From: Paracyclopina nana
Taxonomy: Eukaryota > Arthropoda > Copepoda > Cyclopoida > Cyclopettidae
Assembly: GCA_019096065.1 (NCBI GenBank)
Contig: JAGUCH010000001.1
Location: 14,384,001 to 14,448,000, forward strand
Direction: 5' to 3'
Length of the DNA stretch: 64,000 bases
Below are positions 10,839 through 23,255 of this stretch, one piece after another (positions within the stretch are counted from its first letter, which is position 1; each line of letters starts with the position of its first letter). The translations under genes were made by a program, and so were the position numbers. A model generated the notes under the pieces. The model did no database searches. It was given only the letters and a program-made list of their open reading frames with translations, and had not been told where the DNA came from.

Positions 10839-13800
10839 ATGGCAGTGGAAAAGGTTGCGTGATAGCAAGTGCAGATTTTGATTGCGACAGAGCCGCGTTA
10901 GTTTTCACATCTGACCAACTTTTCTCGCCTCTTATTGCAGATTTTGTCTGGCCTTTACATCGGCAACTTCCGCGATTCCAAGGACATGAAACAACTGGAT
11001 ATCCACAAAATTACGCACATTCTCTCCATCCACGACGACGCCAGAAAGTTGTTCAAGGCAATTTCCGCACTATATACTGTTATGCGAGCTCGATCCCCGC
11101 TTGTACTTACCTTTCCAGTTTTTAAATTACTGATATCATCGGAGCTATGTGTGGTTGTCGATAGCGCCCAACATTTTCGAAAGTTGTGTCAGAATCGAGC
11201 CAGCAGAGTAAATGTGGTACCACTATACTGGTGCCAAGCCATATCATAGAGTTATAAACAAGCCCTCAGCCTTAAGCCTCTATAGAATGCGGCTATTTTG
11301 GGGACTGCGTTATAATTACAAAAGAGTAGATACATTCGATGGCTCGATGAAAAAAGCAGCTTGGCAGCCCTCACCGGAAAATCCATTTGTGGGGGGAAGT
11401 GTCGACATTTAACCTTTTTTTCTCTTTTCAGGACAAGAAATATTTGATCATCAGCGCAGCAGATTCTCCAAAGCAAGATCTGATGCAGTTTGTTCCACAC
11501 TGTAACGACTTTATTCATGCAGCTCGACTTCGCGGAGGCCACGTTCTCGTTCATTGGTGAGTTTTCAATCGTGATGGGCCTTCCAAGGCACACTGTGGCC
11601 CATCACCCCTTTTAAAGTCCTTACACTACTGCCTCATATTGAATGTCGTATTTTAAGTGTAGCACGTATTGTGGATGTAAGCGGAGTGGTACTTTATAGC
11701 ACTGATAATGGGGAACTTGAACTACATTTAAATACTCGTGAGGAGCTGAGTTCATGCTGAAGAATGTCGGAATTAAGGGGTGATTTAAAAACAAATATAT
11801 TCAGTGAAGAGTGTGGAAGAAGAATTACTCTTGTATTTATAGGATTTGGTGGAAACTCTATTTTTCAATTTTGTAGCGCAATATTAGTTATCTCTGTTTC
11901 GTCAGAAATATTACAAGACTATTTTTGTAGTCCAACTGACTCAATGTGGTCTGTTTAATGTTCATTAGCATAAAGATCGAGAACGTAGGAGAAGTGGATA
12001 TCATCGCTGCATCATTTACATGTGTGCTTAATTTGATGAATTCCCTATATAAATGGAAGTGGAAGCAAAAGCCTCGGAACTGTGCGAAGAAAACCCTCTC
12101 GAACTTTAGGAATGCAGATTTTTTTCTCCCCTGATTTTTGGTTGGAGGCGGCAAACTCGCGGAAAGTACTGCATATCCACTGCATTTTCGCGAACAAAAC
12201 CCAAGCTTAGCTTGAGTGATTAAAACTGGCGCTGTGTATCGCAAAATACAGCAGTGTGTGCTTGCTCCACAACAAAAGGGAGAAAAGAACCTTTCCTTAC
12301 ATTAATGGAAGGTCTGATAAGAATCGTAGCAGAACGTTGGAGCTGTCTATCTGGTCATTTGTTACGAGCTCCTTTGAATGCTGTGCATATGTAATTTCAT
12401 ATCGCTTGGTAAACAACTCTGTAACGTTCTATTGGAAGGAAAGTACTCCTTATGTATTATTGATGAATTCGAACCTGAATTGTTCCTATATACTGTACGA
12501 TGTGGGACTAAAAACGGCTGGAGGTGTCACATATGGCAAACATAGAGCAAGGTCTATCAGATGAAGTGACTCCTAGGTTCCGCCAGAGGATCACTCTTTT
12601 CTAGGCATCAGCTTTCACCATGCGCTCCCAGTGTGAAATGAAGTCTCTATTGAAACAAATTGCCTGGTAGGCTGGCTATTCGGCTGCTGATCATCCAAGT
12701 TGTGCTACTACAGGATTTTCACAACGAGAGAGAGCATCAATTCTCCTTTATATTTAGTCGCACAGCGGGATTTTCAAGAGCTCTGCTGGGGATTTAACTG
12801 GGTTGGTTGGTCTAAGGGCCGAGGCCCAATATGAATTTCGGCCCAAATCCTTGAGGCCATTTGTAAACACGAATTTAAGAGTATCCCAAATCCGTGACGC
12901 AGGATTTGTTCAAGCATGCACAGGAAAAAAACTGCATTCAAAAAACTCGAGGACGGCGGAGATTATTCTTGGGGACGATTCCGTGCTCGGAATGGGGCCT
13001 ATCAATCTTGGGCATCAAGCTACTACGAATTAGACCTTTAGGGACCTTTTAGGACCAATCAGAGCCAGCTTATCAAGGCCTTCTAAGACCCGAAAGCTGG
13101 CTCGCCCAACATCACCCACCCCCATTTTTTGGCCTTACAGACAATTTTATCTTCTAATCTGATCAATGAAGAAATACAGTGCCATGCTCACAGCTGAGCC
13201 ACTAGTATACCATATTATGGGAATGGGCTTGGCCTTTGGCCTTTATAAATCGAGTCTTGGCCGTCGTGCTCTGCTCACCACTACTAAAAAAGGGGCCATA
13301 AAAAGCAGAAAAAATCGAGATTGAACTACCCCGAGGAGCAGTATCGTGCATGCAGCAGCCGAGATTAAGTAGAGTCGCTTTTTTATCCTCAAATTCACTC
13401 GGGCCATTTGTCACGACGACAAGCACCGGAAGCTCAAGGATGGCAGCGGAGTGTATGCAAAAATTTGGCATGGCCTTTTCTCCATAAATCCAGATAAATT
13501 TGGCACACTCACAATAGATTATCACAGAGCTGGAAACTGAATCTCAGCAAAAAAAAGGCCCTCAAATGGTAGTCTGGCCAATGAAAGCCAGTATTTCTGA
13601 CGAATGTAAGCCTCAGGTCACGATGAGAAAAAATGAACATAAATGCAATGGAATATTCTAGTGGATAGGCTGTATATGCCGCATGACTTTCTAGCAGATA
13701 ATGGCACGTGTTTGGTAAGCCCACTATGATTTGCTTTCAGCCTTGCAGGCATTTCCCGTTCTGTGACCATCGCGGCCGCTTATATCATCTCCGTGACAGG

Positions 13801-16025
13801 GTTGAGCGTGGCGGAAGCACTTCAGGCTGTCAGAAGCTCACGTACCATCGCAAATCCGAATTTTGGATTCCAGAAGCAACTCAACGACTTCGAGGTCAAT
13901 GGAGGGGCACAAAAGGTCAGTATATACAATAGTCTATCTCGAAGTTTGTCCTATCTAGCCTCTTTGAGCCTTCAAACAACACATGACAACATGGCGTAAT
14001 GATGAAAGTGGCTTTTTATGGGGCAGACTCTAGCTGCTGCAGATGATCTGTTTACAACTATATCCCTTTAAGCTTGAGATTTGTGCTCACTCAAAACACA
14101 CACACACACGCATGCCAGCTTTTTTTCTAATTGCCAACTTCCACCCCATGGCTAATGGGTAGTGCAGCTCAGTCTACTATAGTAATGGTGGAAAAGCAAA
14201 GATGGAGCATTGACTAGAAAAAGTTTGTTTCCCACAACCAGAATCATTTGAAGATGGGAAATGCGTGTTTGCTCCGGCTGCATAACGAGATAAGAAACTT
14301 TTCCTTATGTATACGGAAAGCAGCAGGAGCAGTAATTGGAAATGCCATTACACTGCTACTTCTGGTGTACTAGCTCAAGTAGAAAAAGGGTTATTATTTT
14401 TTGGCAGATGCTGCTGTCGTCGTGGCCTCGAGATCCTCCCTCTCTCTCAGATTTATGGCTTACTTTGGCACATGCCCAGCCGCGAATAAAAATGCACCAA
14501 ATGTGCATTCTTAACTTTTTGCAAGCTACGCTGGCTTTTTTATTACTTTATGCGCCGATAGTTAATGAAACCTGAAAAATGGTTTATTGCCTCCTGACAC
14601 TCCGTTTCATTCTGGGGTCACCATGAAAGCTTTAGCTGAAAAATGCTAATGTGAGCGCGAATTTGGCCACTCGTATCATCGCAACTTTTTTCATTAGAGG
14701 CTGTGCCAAAAAAGCGTCCATTTTTTGCAGGAGAGGAAACGGCTTTCTAACCACTTCAACAAATCAGTGAATTCCTCGCCGGTCGCTATTCCTGGCAGGT
14801 TAATCCACAGCAGGCAAAACACGCTGACGTGGGGCGGTGACTTTGAGGCTTTGGCCGATGAAGACAGACAAAAGGTGCAAGAGCTTCTGCTCAAATATCG
14901 TCAATTGGTCGAATCAGGAGATTTGTGCGCTGGTGATTGCCCCAACGATGGCATCACGTGTTCATCAGGCGTTTGCAGGGCTCACCTACGGTAATTTAAC
15001 AGCAACAACATTCAGCTTAAAAAAATGGTCGAAATGGGGGCTTTTAGGCTTGGCTAATGGCTGGGCAATCGTCTTCCAAATGATGCTCTGCCATCATTTT
15101 AGAGACCTTTTTTACGAGTCAATTTTCCCCTCAAGCAAAGCAATGTATTTGGTGCCAAGAAAACTTTCGACTGACTCAAAACAATTGCTTGTGAAACTTT
15201 GTGTGCATTTCCATAACTTTGGAAAAGCTTCACAAATCCATCAAAGATAATTCTTACACAATCATAAAGCCTTTATCAAAATATAGAGTCATTTTGCTAC
15301 CTAGTAGATAATTTAAGGATCTTCGCGTAAAAAGACGGATCCTGCAATTTATGCTACGAGCCTTGTGGTCAAACATTACAAATATCATTTGGGCCACAAT
15401 TCACGTGACAATAAGGGAACATTGTAGTTGAGGCTAGGACTTTGACCATTAGGCAACTGCTCTCGGACGAGGCCGTGAAAAAAAAAGTTTCCAGCAGCCT
15501 CTTATTTTTAGGACGGCCAACAGCAGCTTTTTAAGGCGTGGTGCTACTGCCAATTCAAGCTTGCGATCCAAAAGCCACATCAACCTCTGGTGCCCAAAGG
15601 ACAAAATTCCAACTGCAGCCTCAGCCTCGAACCCGTCCACGCCGGTGAGGCGTTTGACGCGAGGCCGCTCTGATTACAGCCTCGAGCCTCCAAATCAGCA
15701 ATTATTGCCACGGTGCTTGAGTGATCAGCCCCTACTAATGATCGACGAAACGACCTCGGCGGCCTCCGTTTCAGTGGAGAGGTTGGCCGTTCCGGAAGAG
15801 CAACCTTGCGCTTCTTCCGTTAGGAAACGTTCTGCGGCCTCGCCAATTAAAAGCCCACACCACGTTTCTTGGGGAGCTGCGGCCTCCACCATACGAGCGA
15901 CCCATCGGCTCAGCAATGGCCGTCCTGGGTCAGCTCCAAATTTGGCAAGAAATAATACCTCAACTGGCAGCATTTCCTCTCCACCTTCACCAAGATTTAG
16001 GCAGAGAAACTTTCCTCTAGTTTAG
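10839..16025 (+). CDS. DUSP22-like: DUSP22/DUSP15-type dual-specificity phosphatase
   Basis: Six exons: 10839–10853, 10941–11057, 11432–11556, 13741–13915, 14731–14990, 15512–16025; about 401 residues. The catalytic domain follows DUSP22 closely: ILSGLYIGNFRD, THILSIHDDAR, KYLIISAADSP with the general-acid Asp, the signature loop HCLAGISRS (HCxxGxxR, its Cys codon split by intron 3), and a final IANPNFGFQKQLNDFE. Intron 2 best fits a GC donor (aag|gcaatt), which restores exact spacing to DUSP22; a GT alternative would insert about 15 residues. Intron 3 is 2.2 kb. The first exon, MAVEK, is the weakest part: its donor gttgcg is poor, and the usual N-myristoylation Gly of DUSP22/15 is absent. 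After residue ~150 comes a ~250-residue Ser/Pro/Arg-rich tail, likely disordered, not found in vertebrate DUSP22. AATAAA at 16345. DUSP22 family members act on MAPK-pathway and focal-adhesion substrates. Confidence 0.88.
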
Positions 16026-16374
16026 ATACATCAGGACCTTTTGTGATTTGGCATGCCATACGACTGAAGGCCAATCCTTTACATAGTATACTTAGCTAGA
16101 ATTTTCAATATTGAAATTGACCTGGAATAACTACCTGGTTTTTTAGGCTACCTCCCTATGTTTCACATGAATGTAGGTTGTGAAAACATTATTTTTCAAG
16201 ACCCCCATGATTAACTTGAAATGCCATTGAAATGTTTGTCCCCATCTAAAAATTGTTGGACTTAACTGTGTACTAGAACATAGTATATCGTAATTAAAAA
16301 CGGTGCTTTTATTAAAACAACAACAGCATTAAAATATAGTTATAAATAAATTATTTCAATACGAGAGAGCATCA
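16026..16374. terminator. Shared 3' region of two convergent genes
   Basis: Only 349 bp separate the stop of the phosphatase (+) from the stop of the large repeat-protein gene (−). The plus-strand AATAAA is at 16345–16350 and a minus-strand AATAAA (TTTATT on plus) is at 16308–16313. If both are used, the two mRNAs overlap tail to tail by tens of bases. Confidence 0.6.
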
Positions 16375-19300
16375 TCATTCGTAATCAAATCCAATCGTTG
16401 GGCCATCTTGATGCTTTGGCAGGACTTTGTAAAAACAATAGACTTGAGAATAGGTCAACTGGGGCACCTGAGCCCTCCTCAAGCCCCTGACTTTCCGATG
16501 CTTGTTCAGCTCCCAAGGCCTTAATCTGTGCTTGGCATCTTTCAAAATGTCTTGCATGGCCAGCCCTGCTACGGTGGTGTGCTCAATCTCTTCAAAATCA
16601 AACAGAAACGCCACTTGTCGTTTAAAAGCAGCTGCTAGCTTGGGATCATCCATCAATGCGCGAAGAGCTTCTTGAAGTTCAGCCAGGGATTTGGCTTGTT
16701 TCAGGCCTAGGATGAGCTGACTTGAATCCAGGTCAGCTTCGTTAAACAGCCTCTCAAGCATGCTAATCATATAGTCAAGGGCCAAATTTTCTAGCAGGTC
16801 TAGACGTTAGAGAAAGGAATTATTAGTGAGCTAGTTAACCTCATTCTAATGATGCATCTTAATTACCTCCAGTTGCTTTGAGATTTTTCTTTTCAATGAT
16901 GTCAGAGGCATTAGCAAGAGCAGACACCATTAGGTAGTTGAAAATCATGTCAGCATCAGGCTCATACATTGTCACATCTAGAAGCAAAAAAATATATAAT
17001 CCATTGAAAAAAGGACAACTATCATGCTTCTTAAGTGTGTTTAGGTACCTTGGAGCGCTTCATCAAGGAGATCGACAAGAGCAAGCTTGCACTCATTTTT
17101 GCTCTCCTCATTCATCATGAATCTGGAAGCAAAAACGCTGCAGGCCTGTTTGATATCTTCTGCGCTGGGGATTTTGTTCATAAAAGTGTTCCTCAAGTTA
17201 GCCTGAACACTGTTCAATTCTTCATCAATGGCGCCTTTCAAAGCTGCTAGCCTCTCAGCAGGAGATCCTGGGATGATTTATATGCAATTAAATGTCAAAT
17301 GGGAAAGTATAAGGAAAGGAAAATCACCTCCACATTTCATTGCTTCTTTCACTGCCACCAGGAAATCGGGAGAAACTGCAGTTCCTTGACTCAGGATGAG
17401 AGCCATCATCTCCTCAATTTCTTCTTTGGTTGCTCCAGCTTGAGCCATGACAGCACTCACCTCCATGGCCTGGAGGCTGACTGGATCAATGATGCTTCCA
17501 AGGGCCTTTTTCATGGCATTGATCAGAGCACCACTTCCTCCTATTTTCAACAAGAATTTTAAGAGCTACAATTAATGGCGGATAAAGCTAGCTAAAACTG
17601 AAAAGCTTCCTGAGCAATACATCGTAGGTCTGAAGTAGATATTAGCAAACTGTTGAGGGCTTTAAATGATTTTGATGTCATGTGGCACGGATTTACTAGC
17701 ATATCTGGATGAGAGGAGGATTAGAACGATAATTAAGGAGCTTATTTTAATCGCTAACCAGAGCTGTTGATTTGCTAGCTAACTTGAAAAAAGTTGATCA
17801 TGCTGACTCTCTGAAGAAGTGAGCTCAGTTTTTGCACCTAGGTATGCTCAAGGGTATGCTTATTGGCCGTCAACTTCGTGCCTTGTCAGTTTCAAAACAA
17901 AACCAAGTGCGTCAACAACATAGTAATTTACCTTCTTTGGCTGCATTCACGGAAGCCTCGAGAAGCTTCATCTGCTCTGGTGAGATTTTCTTCGCAATTA
18001 TTTTTGCTGCTTGAGCCGCCCCCAACACTTTATCAAACATTAAGGTATTTCGGATGTCATCGGCTGAGAGTATGCTTGACTGCATTAGCCCAAGCTGCAT
18101 TAGGGCCACTATCTGATCCAGACTCATGTCTGATTCCATGAGGGCTTTGTGCATGCAATTTGCTATGCCCTCAGGTGTTGCTCCAGCATCCAGCATGCCT
18201 TGTTGCAGTAAAATTGCTTTTCCCAGATCCACAGGAGATAAGCCAGAGGCAGACAAAATTTTTTGCATCAAAACAGCTTTCCCAAGAATTTCCATGTCAA
18301 CTTCACCCTTGGCAATCAGATGTTGAAGTTCTTCAGTAATATTTGCTGATTCTCCACTGCCAAACCCAAAGTTCCCATTTCTTAAAGCTTTCTGAATCTT
18401 AGAAATGGCCTCAATGTCTTCTTTGCTCACTGATTTTCTTTCCAAGACTTTGGCTAGCAAAACACTGATCTCCTCCTCTGAAAACTTTGGTGAAGTCACC
18501 TTGGAAAGAACTCCCAGGATTTCTTCTGGAGTGAGGCCAGATGCTGATAGAGCCCTTTGGAAAAGGACAGCTTGAGCCAACACTTCAGGAGTGACTCCTG
18601 AAGCAGACAAGGTTTTCTGTACCATTGCTGCTTTGGCTACATCTTCTTTGGTCAACCCAACCACAGCCATGGCATTCTCAAATATCTCTTTGAGGTTGTC
18701 AATTGTTGAGCAAGCCTCAGTCATGGCAGTCTGATACTTTTGCAAAAATGAGACCAATTTGGGATCAGAAATCAGATTAGGAAGCTCTTTTAGTGACTTT
18801 TTTACATCATCTAAGGCCTGTTTCCTAATGGCTGGGCTGTCATCCATTACTTCATGTATCAGCCTTGAAATAGTGCTGGATGTCACCCCATTCTTAACCA
18901 TGCCATTGCACACTCTCATTGCTCTGGCCAGCTTGCCAGGATCACTATTGCTGTTGGCCATAAAAGCTTGCAACGCTATCACTTTAGCTAAAGCCTCTCC
19001 ATTTGGGCTTTTGGTATCAGCTAGGACTTTTGACAACAAGGAAACCAATTCTTCAGGTGACTTGCCCTTTAAATTCTCTTTGGCTAGCAGTTTTGCTAGT
19101 TTACTGTTACCTCCTGCTGATCTGTCAATGGCATCAGCAATTTTTCCACCCATAATGATGTCTTCTGTTTGTAGCCTTTGATTACCCTCCAAAGCTGACA
19201 TCATTGACTTGCTGATCTGTGCAAAATCTGCTCCTTTCACTAGCTCTCTCAGCACCTTAGTTACATCCTCTTCAGACAGGCCTGAGGCTAGTAGACTGTT

Positions 19301-22300
19301 CTGTATGTCCATGAGCACAGAAATGGCAAGTGGATCAATAGCAACTCCTGCTGCTGCTTTTTGTATGAATACAGCTTTGCTGATATCCCCACTGTCTATT
19401 CCATTTTTCTTGAGAACTTCATTGAATAGTGTGACAAACTCTGCTGGGTTCACCCCGTCTTTTTTGAGCTGCTCGCTCAAGTCCTTGACAGTTGACTCTG
19501 GAGAGCTGATTCCACTCTCAATAGCCTTTTGAAGAAGTATCAGCTTTGAGGTCAGCTCTGGAGCTACCCTGGCTCCATGGAATGCATTTATCAGGTCACA
19601 CACTGCTTCAATGTCTTTTGAATTAACACTGTTTACCATAGCTTTCAATATTTGAGGCTCAGATGCCACCAAATCGACCTTTTGTTTGGTAGCAATCATT
19701 TGCAATAGGTGCAAGATGTCTTGAGGAGAAGTTCCTGAGTCATACAAGGATTTCTCTAGGACGATCAACTTTGCCACTATGTCAGGAGAAATGTTGAGGC
19801 TTGTCATGATCTTTTGGATCAAGAGTGCACCAGCCAGTCCCTCAGGGGTTGCACCACTGGAATGTAGCATTTCTTTAACAGCATCACTTACTGACTTTTT
19901 GGAAGCATTGTCTTGCCTGAGGCCTTCTAGCGTGACTCCACCAGCTTCTAGGACCTTGTCGAAATTCAGAGCATTCATGATCTCTTCTACAGTGAGATCT
20001 GCAGTTGTCAGCTTTTCAATGTCAATCTTTGTTATGTCAATTCCACTCTCCTGGAGGGCCATGTTGATCATATCAATAATCTCATCCGTGGGAGTTCCTT
20101 GGTCAAATAAGCTTTTCTGAAGCAAGATAGCTCTTGCAATTTCATGTGGGCTAATTTTGAGGACAGAGAGTGCTTTTTGAAACAAAATTGCTTTCCCTGC
20201 CTCCTCGACAGAGATTCCTCCAGATTTCAGAAGAGTTGCCAAGTCCTGAAGAGTTATTTCATTTCCTGACCTTAACTGCTTCAGCAATTGTTTGGACAAC
20301 TCTTCAGCGCTCTTTCCAATTGTATTAAGGAGCTCCTGATGAACCATGACTTTGGCAATTGCCTCAGGGGTGGCACCAGCTTCAATCATAGATTGCAATA
20401 TTTTTTCCTTGATCTCCTCCTCGGTGAGTCCTGCATAAAGTCATTTTTATGATTTCTATATTTGAATTTATTTGAACAAATAGTACCTGAATCTAACAGT
20501 AGAGCTTGCATAGTTTTAGCCATTTCTTCAGGATCAATGCCAGAGGTTGCCAAAGCAGTAAGCAAAGTCCTGGCTATATCTTCTTTTGATGCTCCCGTGG
20601 CTTTTAGTGATTCCTGGAGTGCAAGCATAATTTGCTCTGATGTTGCTCCGGCATTGGCCAAAGCTTTTGCCATAGAGATGGCAAGCTCTTCTGCCACAAA
20701 AGGGTCATCAGACTTTGCAGCTGCTGCGAAAGCCGCCTTCATTGCTGCTGCAATTTCCATAGGGCTTGCTCCAGCTTCTGCCATAGATCTTGCCACTGTA
20801 TCAGCAATGTCAAGAAGTTCATCAATATTGTCACCATTTACGTTTTGAAGGCTGGTTTGAAGGGCACATTGCAGGGTGTCGGCTATTTCATCAGAGCTCG
20901 CTCCAGCCAAAGCCAAAGCCTCAGCCATACTTCTTGCAATCTCAGCAGCCATGGCTGGATTGGAAGCCATTGCCTTTGCAAAAGTAGCTTTTAGAACCTT
21001 AGCTATTTCTTGAGCTGCAAAAGAGGGCAAATTAGAAATTGAGTGCTTCGCAGTTCTAAGCGCTTACGAGTTGCTCCAGACTCAGCTAATGCTTGAGCCA
21101 AAACCTTTGCCATTTCTTCTGGGCTGGCTCCAGCTTTCTCCATGGCCTGTTGCATTGTCTTGGCAATCTCTTCAGCACTTGCTCCAGTGGCTTTGAGAGC
21201 CTTGATCATGGCTCTCGCCACATTTTCCTTGCTCTCTCCACTGGCAGTGAGAGAGGACATTAATGTTTCAGCAACATTGTCCACTGAGCCTCTTCTCTGT
21301 TTCATGGCTTTTTTAAAAAGTCTCACAGCCTCTGGTGGGATCAAGCCATCAGGATTTGCAAAAGCCTCAGAAAAGGCCATGAGCATTTTGATGTCTTCAT
21401 CACTAAGGCCTTTGCCATCTTTTAGCGCGCCTTGAATGAGGTTCTCTATTTCTGCCATGAACTCCTTGCTGCATTTGCCATCTGGCAAATTAATCGCCAT
21501 TGTCAAAGCATTGGCTATCTCACTCGTCGACATTCCATTATCTGCCATCGACCTGGTCAAAAAGGCCACCTTGGCAACATTCTCTGGTGAGGCTCCTGAA
21601 GCAGTCATTGCCTTTTGAGCCATCACAGTCTTTGCGAATTGTTCAAGATCATTGTTGAAGGCCTTTTTGAGAACTGCTTTCACGGCTTCTTTAGAGTCTA
21701 CCGAGGGTGGAATGTCTATTGGCTCCTTGGAACTGATGGACTTTGACAATGCAATTATTTTGGCTACATCTTCGGCTGTGATGCCACTCTGAAGGAGGCC
21801 TTTCAAATCTGGAATTTGGCTGATTCCAGCTTCACTCAACAGGTCAGACATGGCCTCCGCGATCAATTCTGGAGAAACACCTCTCTCAGAAAGAGCCTTA
21901 TGGAGCTGGAGAGCTTTGGCCAGCATTGTTGGCGAGGCTCCAGCTTTTGCCATGGCCTTTTCTGCTATCAGAACCTGTACAATGAACCAGCTATTTATAG
22001 CCAGACTAGTTGATTTCCTTTTGAAATGTAGCATACCTTGGCCAAGTCCTCAGAGGTGATATTGGCAGCTGTCATTGCACTCTTGAGTGTTTTATTCACA
22101 AATGCAGGCGAATTGTCTCCTGCCAAAGCCTTTTGAAGGAGCATGGTCTTTACAAAGATCTCCTCCTCGGACAGGCCCGAGTTTGCCAGCTCCCTGCGCA
22201 TAGCGGCCAAGATCTAAAAAAATTGAATGTATGCGAAAAAATGCTGAGCATTTGGGCTCGAAACTGGGTCGAATTTCCATGGTCAGCTCTAAGAAGCTGC

Positions 22301-23255
22301 GCCGCTGTGGGGAGAGCAAGAGCGCCGAAAGTGTGACAAAGTGCCGAGAGATGACAACTTGTCAGAAATAGTATACAAGCAAAAGACAAACCTCTTTTCA
22401 TTTTCACTCATGATAAGCCATTGAAAAGATCCTAGCTGAAATAAGAATAATAGGAAAGGGCCAACCCTTGTATTCTTTGCCCATTTGCAAGTCTCCTTCA
22501 AGAATCCATCACAATTTGAGCAGTCATTTGTAATAGTTGCTTTCTAGGTTAACTGGGGTCAAAAATGCTTTCGGCCAATAATTTCAAAAGTTGGGGCAAA
22601 AAATCAGTGTTTTTGTCCTTTGAAAGTGATCCGAATTATAAGGTAATGTTCTTACCTCCTCATTCGAAGCTCCCTTTGCCACCAAAACTGTTGTTGCCAT
22701 CAAAGCAGCCATCATGGCCGGATCTATTTCATCTCCCAAGCCAGACATCATTTTCTCGATGATTTTATTGGCAATTTCAGGATCTCCTCCAGAGGCAGCT
22801 GCAGCAATTAAAGCGGCTGCTGCTTTTCCATCAATTTTGCCCCCTACGCCAGTGACAGCAGCCAAAAATCTCTTCTTGTCTTCATCAGACATTTTGGCAA
22901 ATCCATCCACTCCACCAGAGAGAAAGCCTTCCAGGCCTGGAATGCCAGACTTGAGCAGCTTTTTCAGGGCCTCCAGACCTTGACTGGTTCCAGCTCCTCC
23001 TAGCATGGATTCAATCATCTTGAACATTGGACCCTCGTTGGACATATCTAGCACCAGCTTGATTTGTTGCTTGTTGTTGGTAGCTTTTAAATTTGGCCCA
23101 GAGTCATTAGTCATCTCCACCACTGATTTCATCCTTTTTTTCTTGCCCTTGATCTTCTTTGCCTCCCATGGCTCCAATGGGATGAAATGGTGGATCTTTG
23201 GCAAATCTCTGGTCTTGCCAGTAATTTTGCAGTAAACAATTTCGATGAGCACCAT
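16375..23255 (-). CDS. ~1,890-residue single-helix-repeat protein, family not recognised
   Basis: Nine exons on the minus strand: 23255–22656, 22213–22037, 21974–21068, 21014–20487, 20430–17932, 17540–17328, 17267–17049, 16977–16867, 16799–16375. All have GT–AG sites and the phases join without a break, giving 1,892 residues. The ATG at 23255 follows an in-frame TAG 36 bases upstream. There is no signal peptide. Residues 1–75 are a basic, beta-looking module (IVYCKITGKTRDLPKIHHF, then KKIKGKKKR). From about residue 80 the protein is repeats of 18–20 residues: one Ala/Leu/Gln-rich helix (such as AVLFQRALSAS) then a turn G-[AVL]-[ST]-P-E-E-[IL]. Dozens of degenerate copies fill exons 2–6. The last ~250 residues are helical but less periodic. 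It contains few Cys and almost no Trp. One-helix units with SG-x-TPEE caps recall TALE or UBA-like helices only superficially. A large intracellular scaffold or structural solenoid is my inference; no function is claimed. Confidence 0.88.

Noticed and set aside
18759-20848. Several plus-strand open frames of 107–140 codons
   Set aside because: Antisense to the repeat-protein exons; Ala/Ser/Leu-rich composition mirrors the other strand's repeats.
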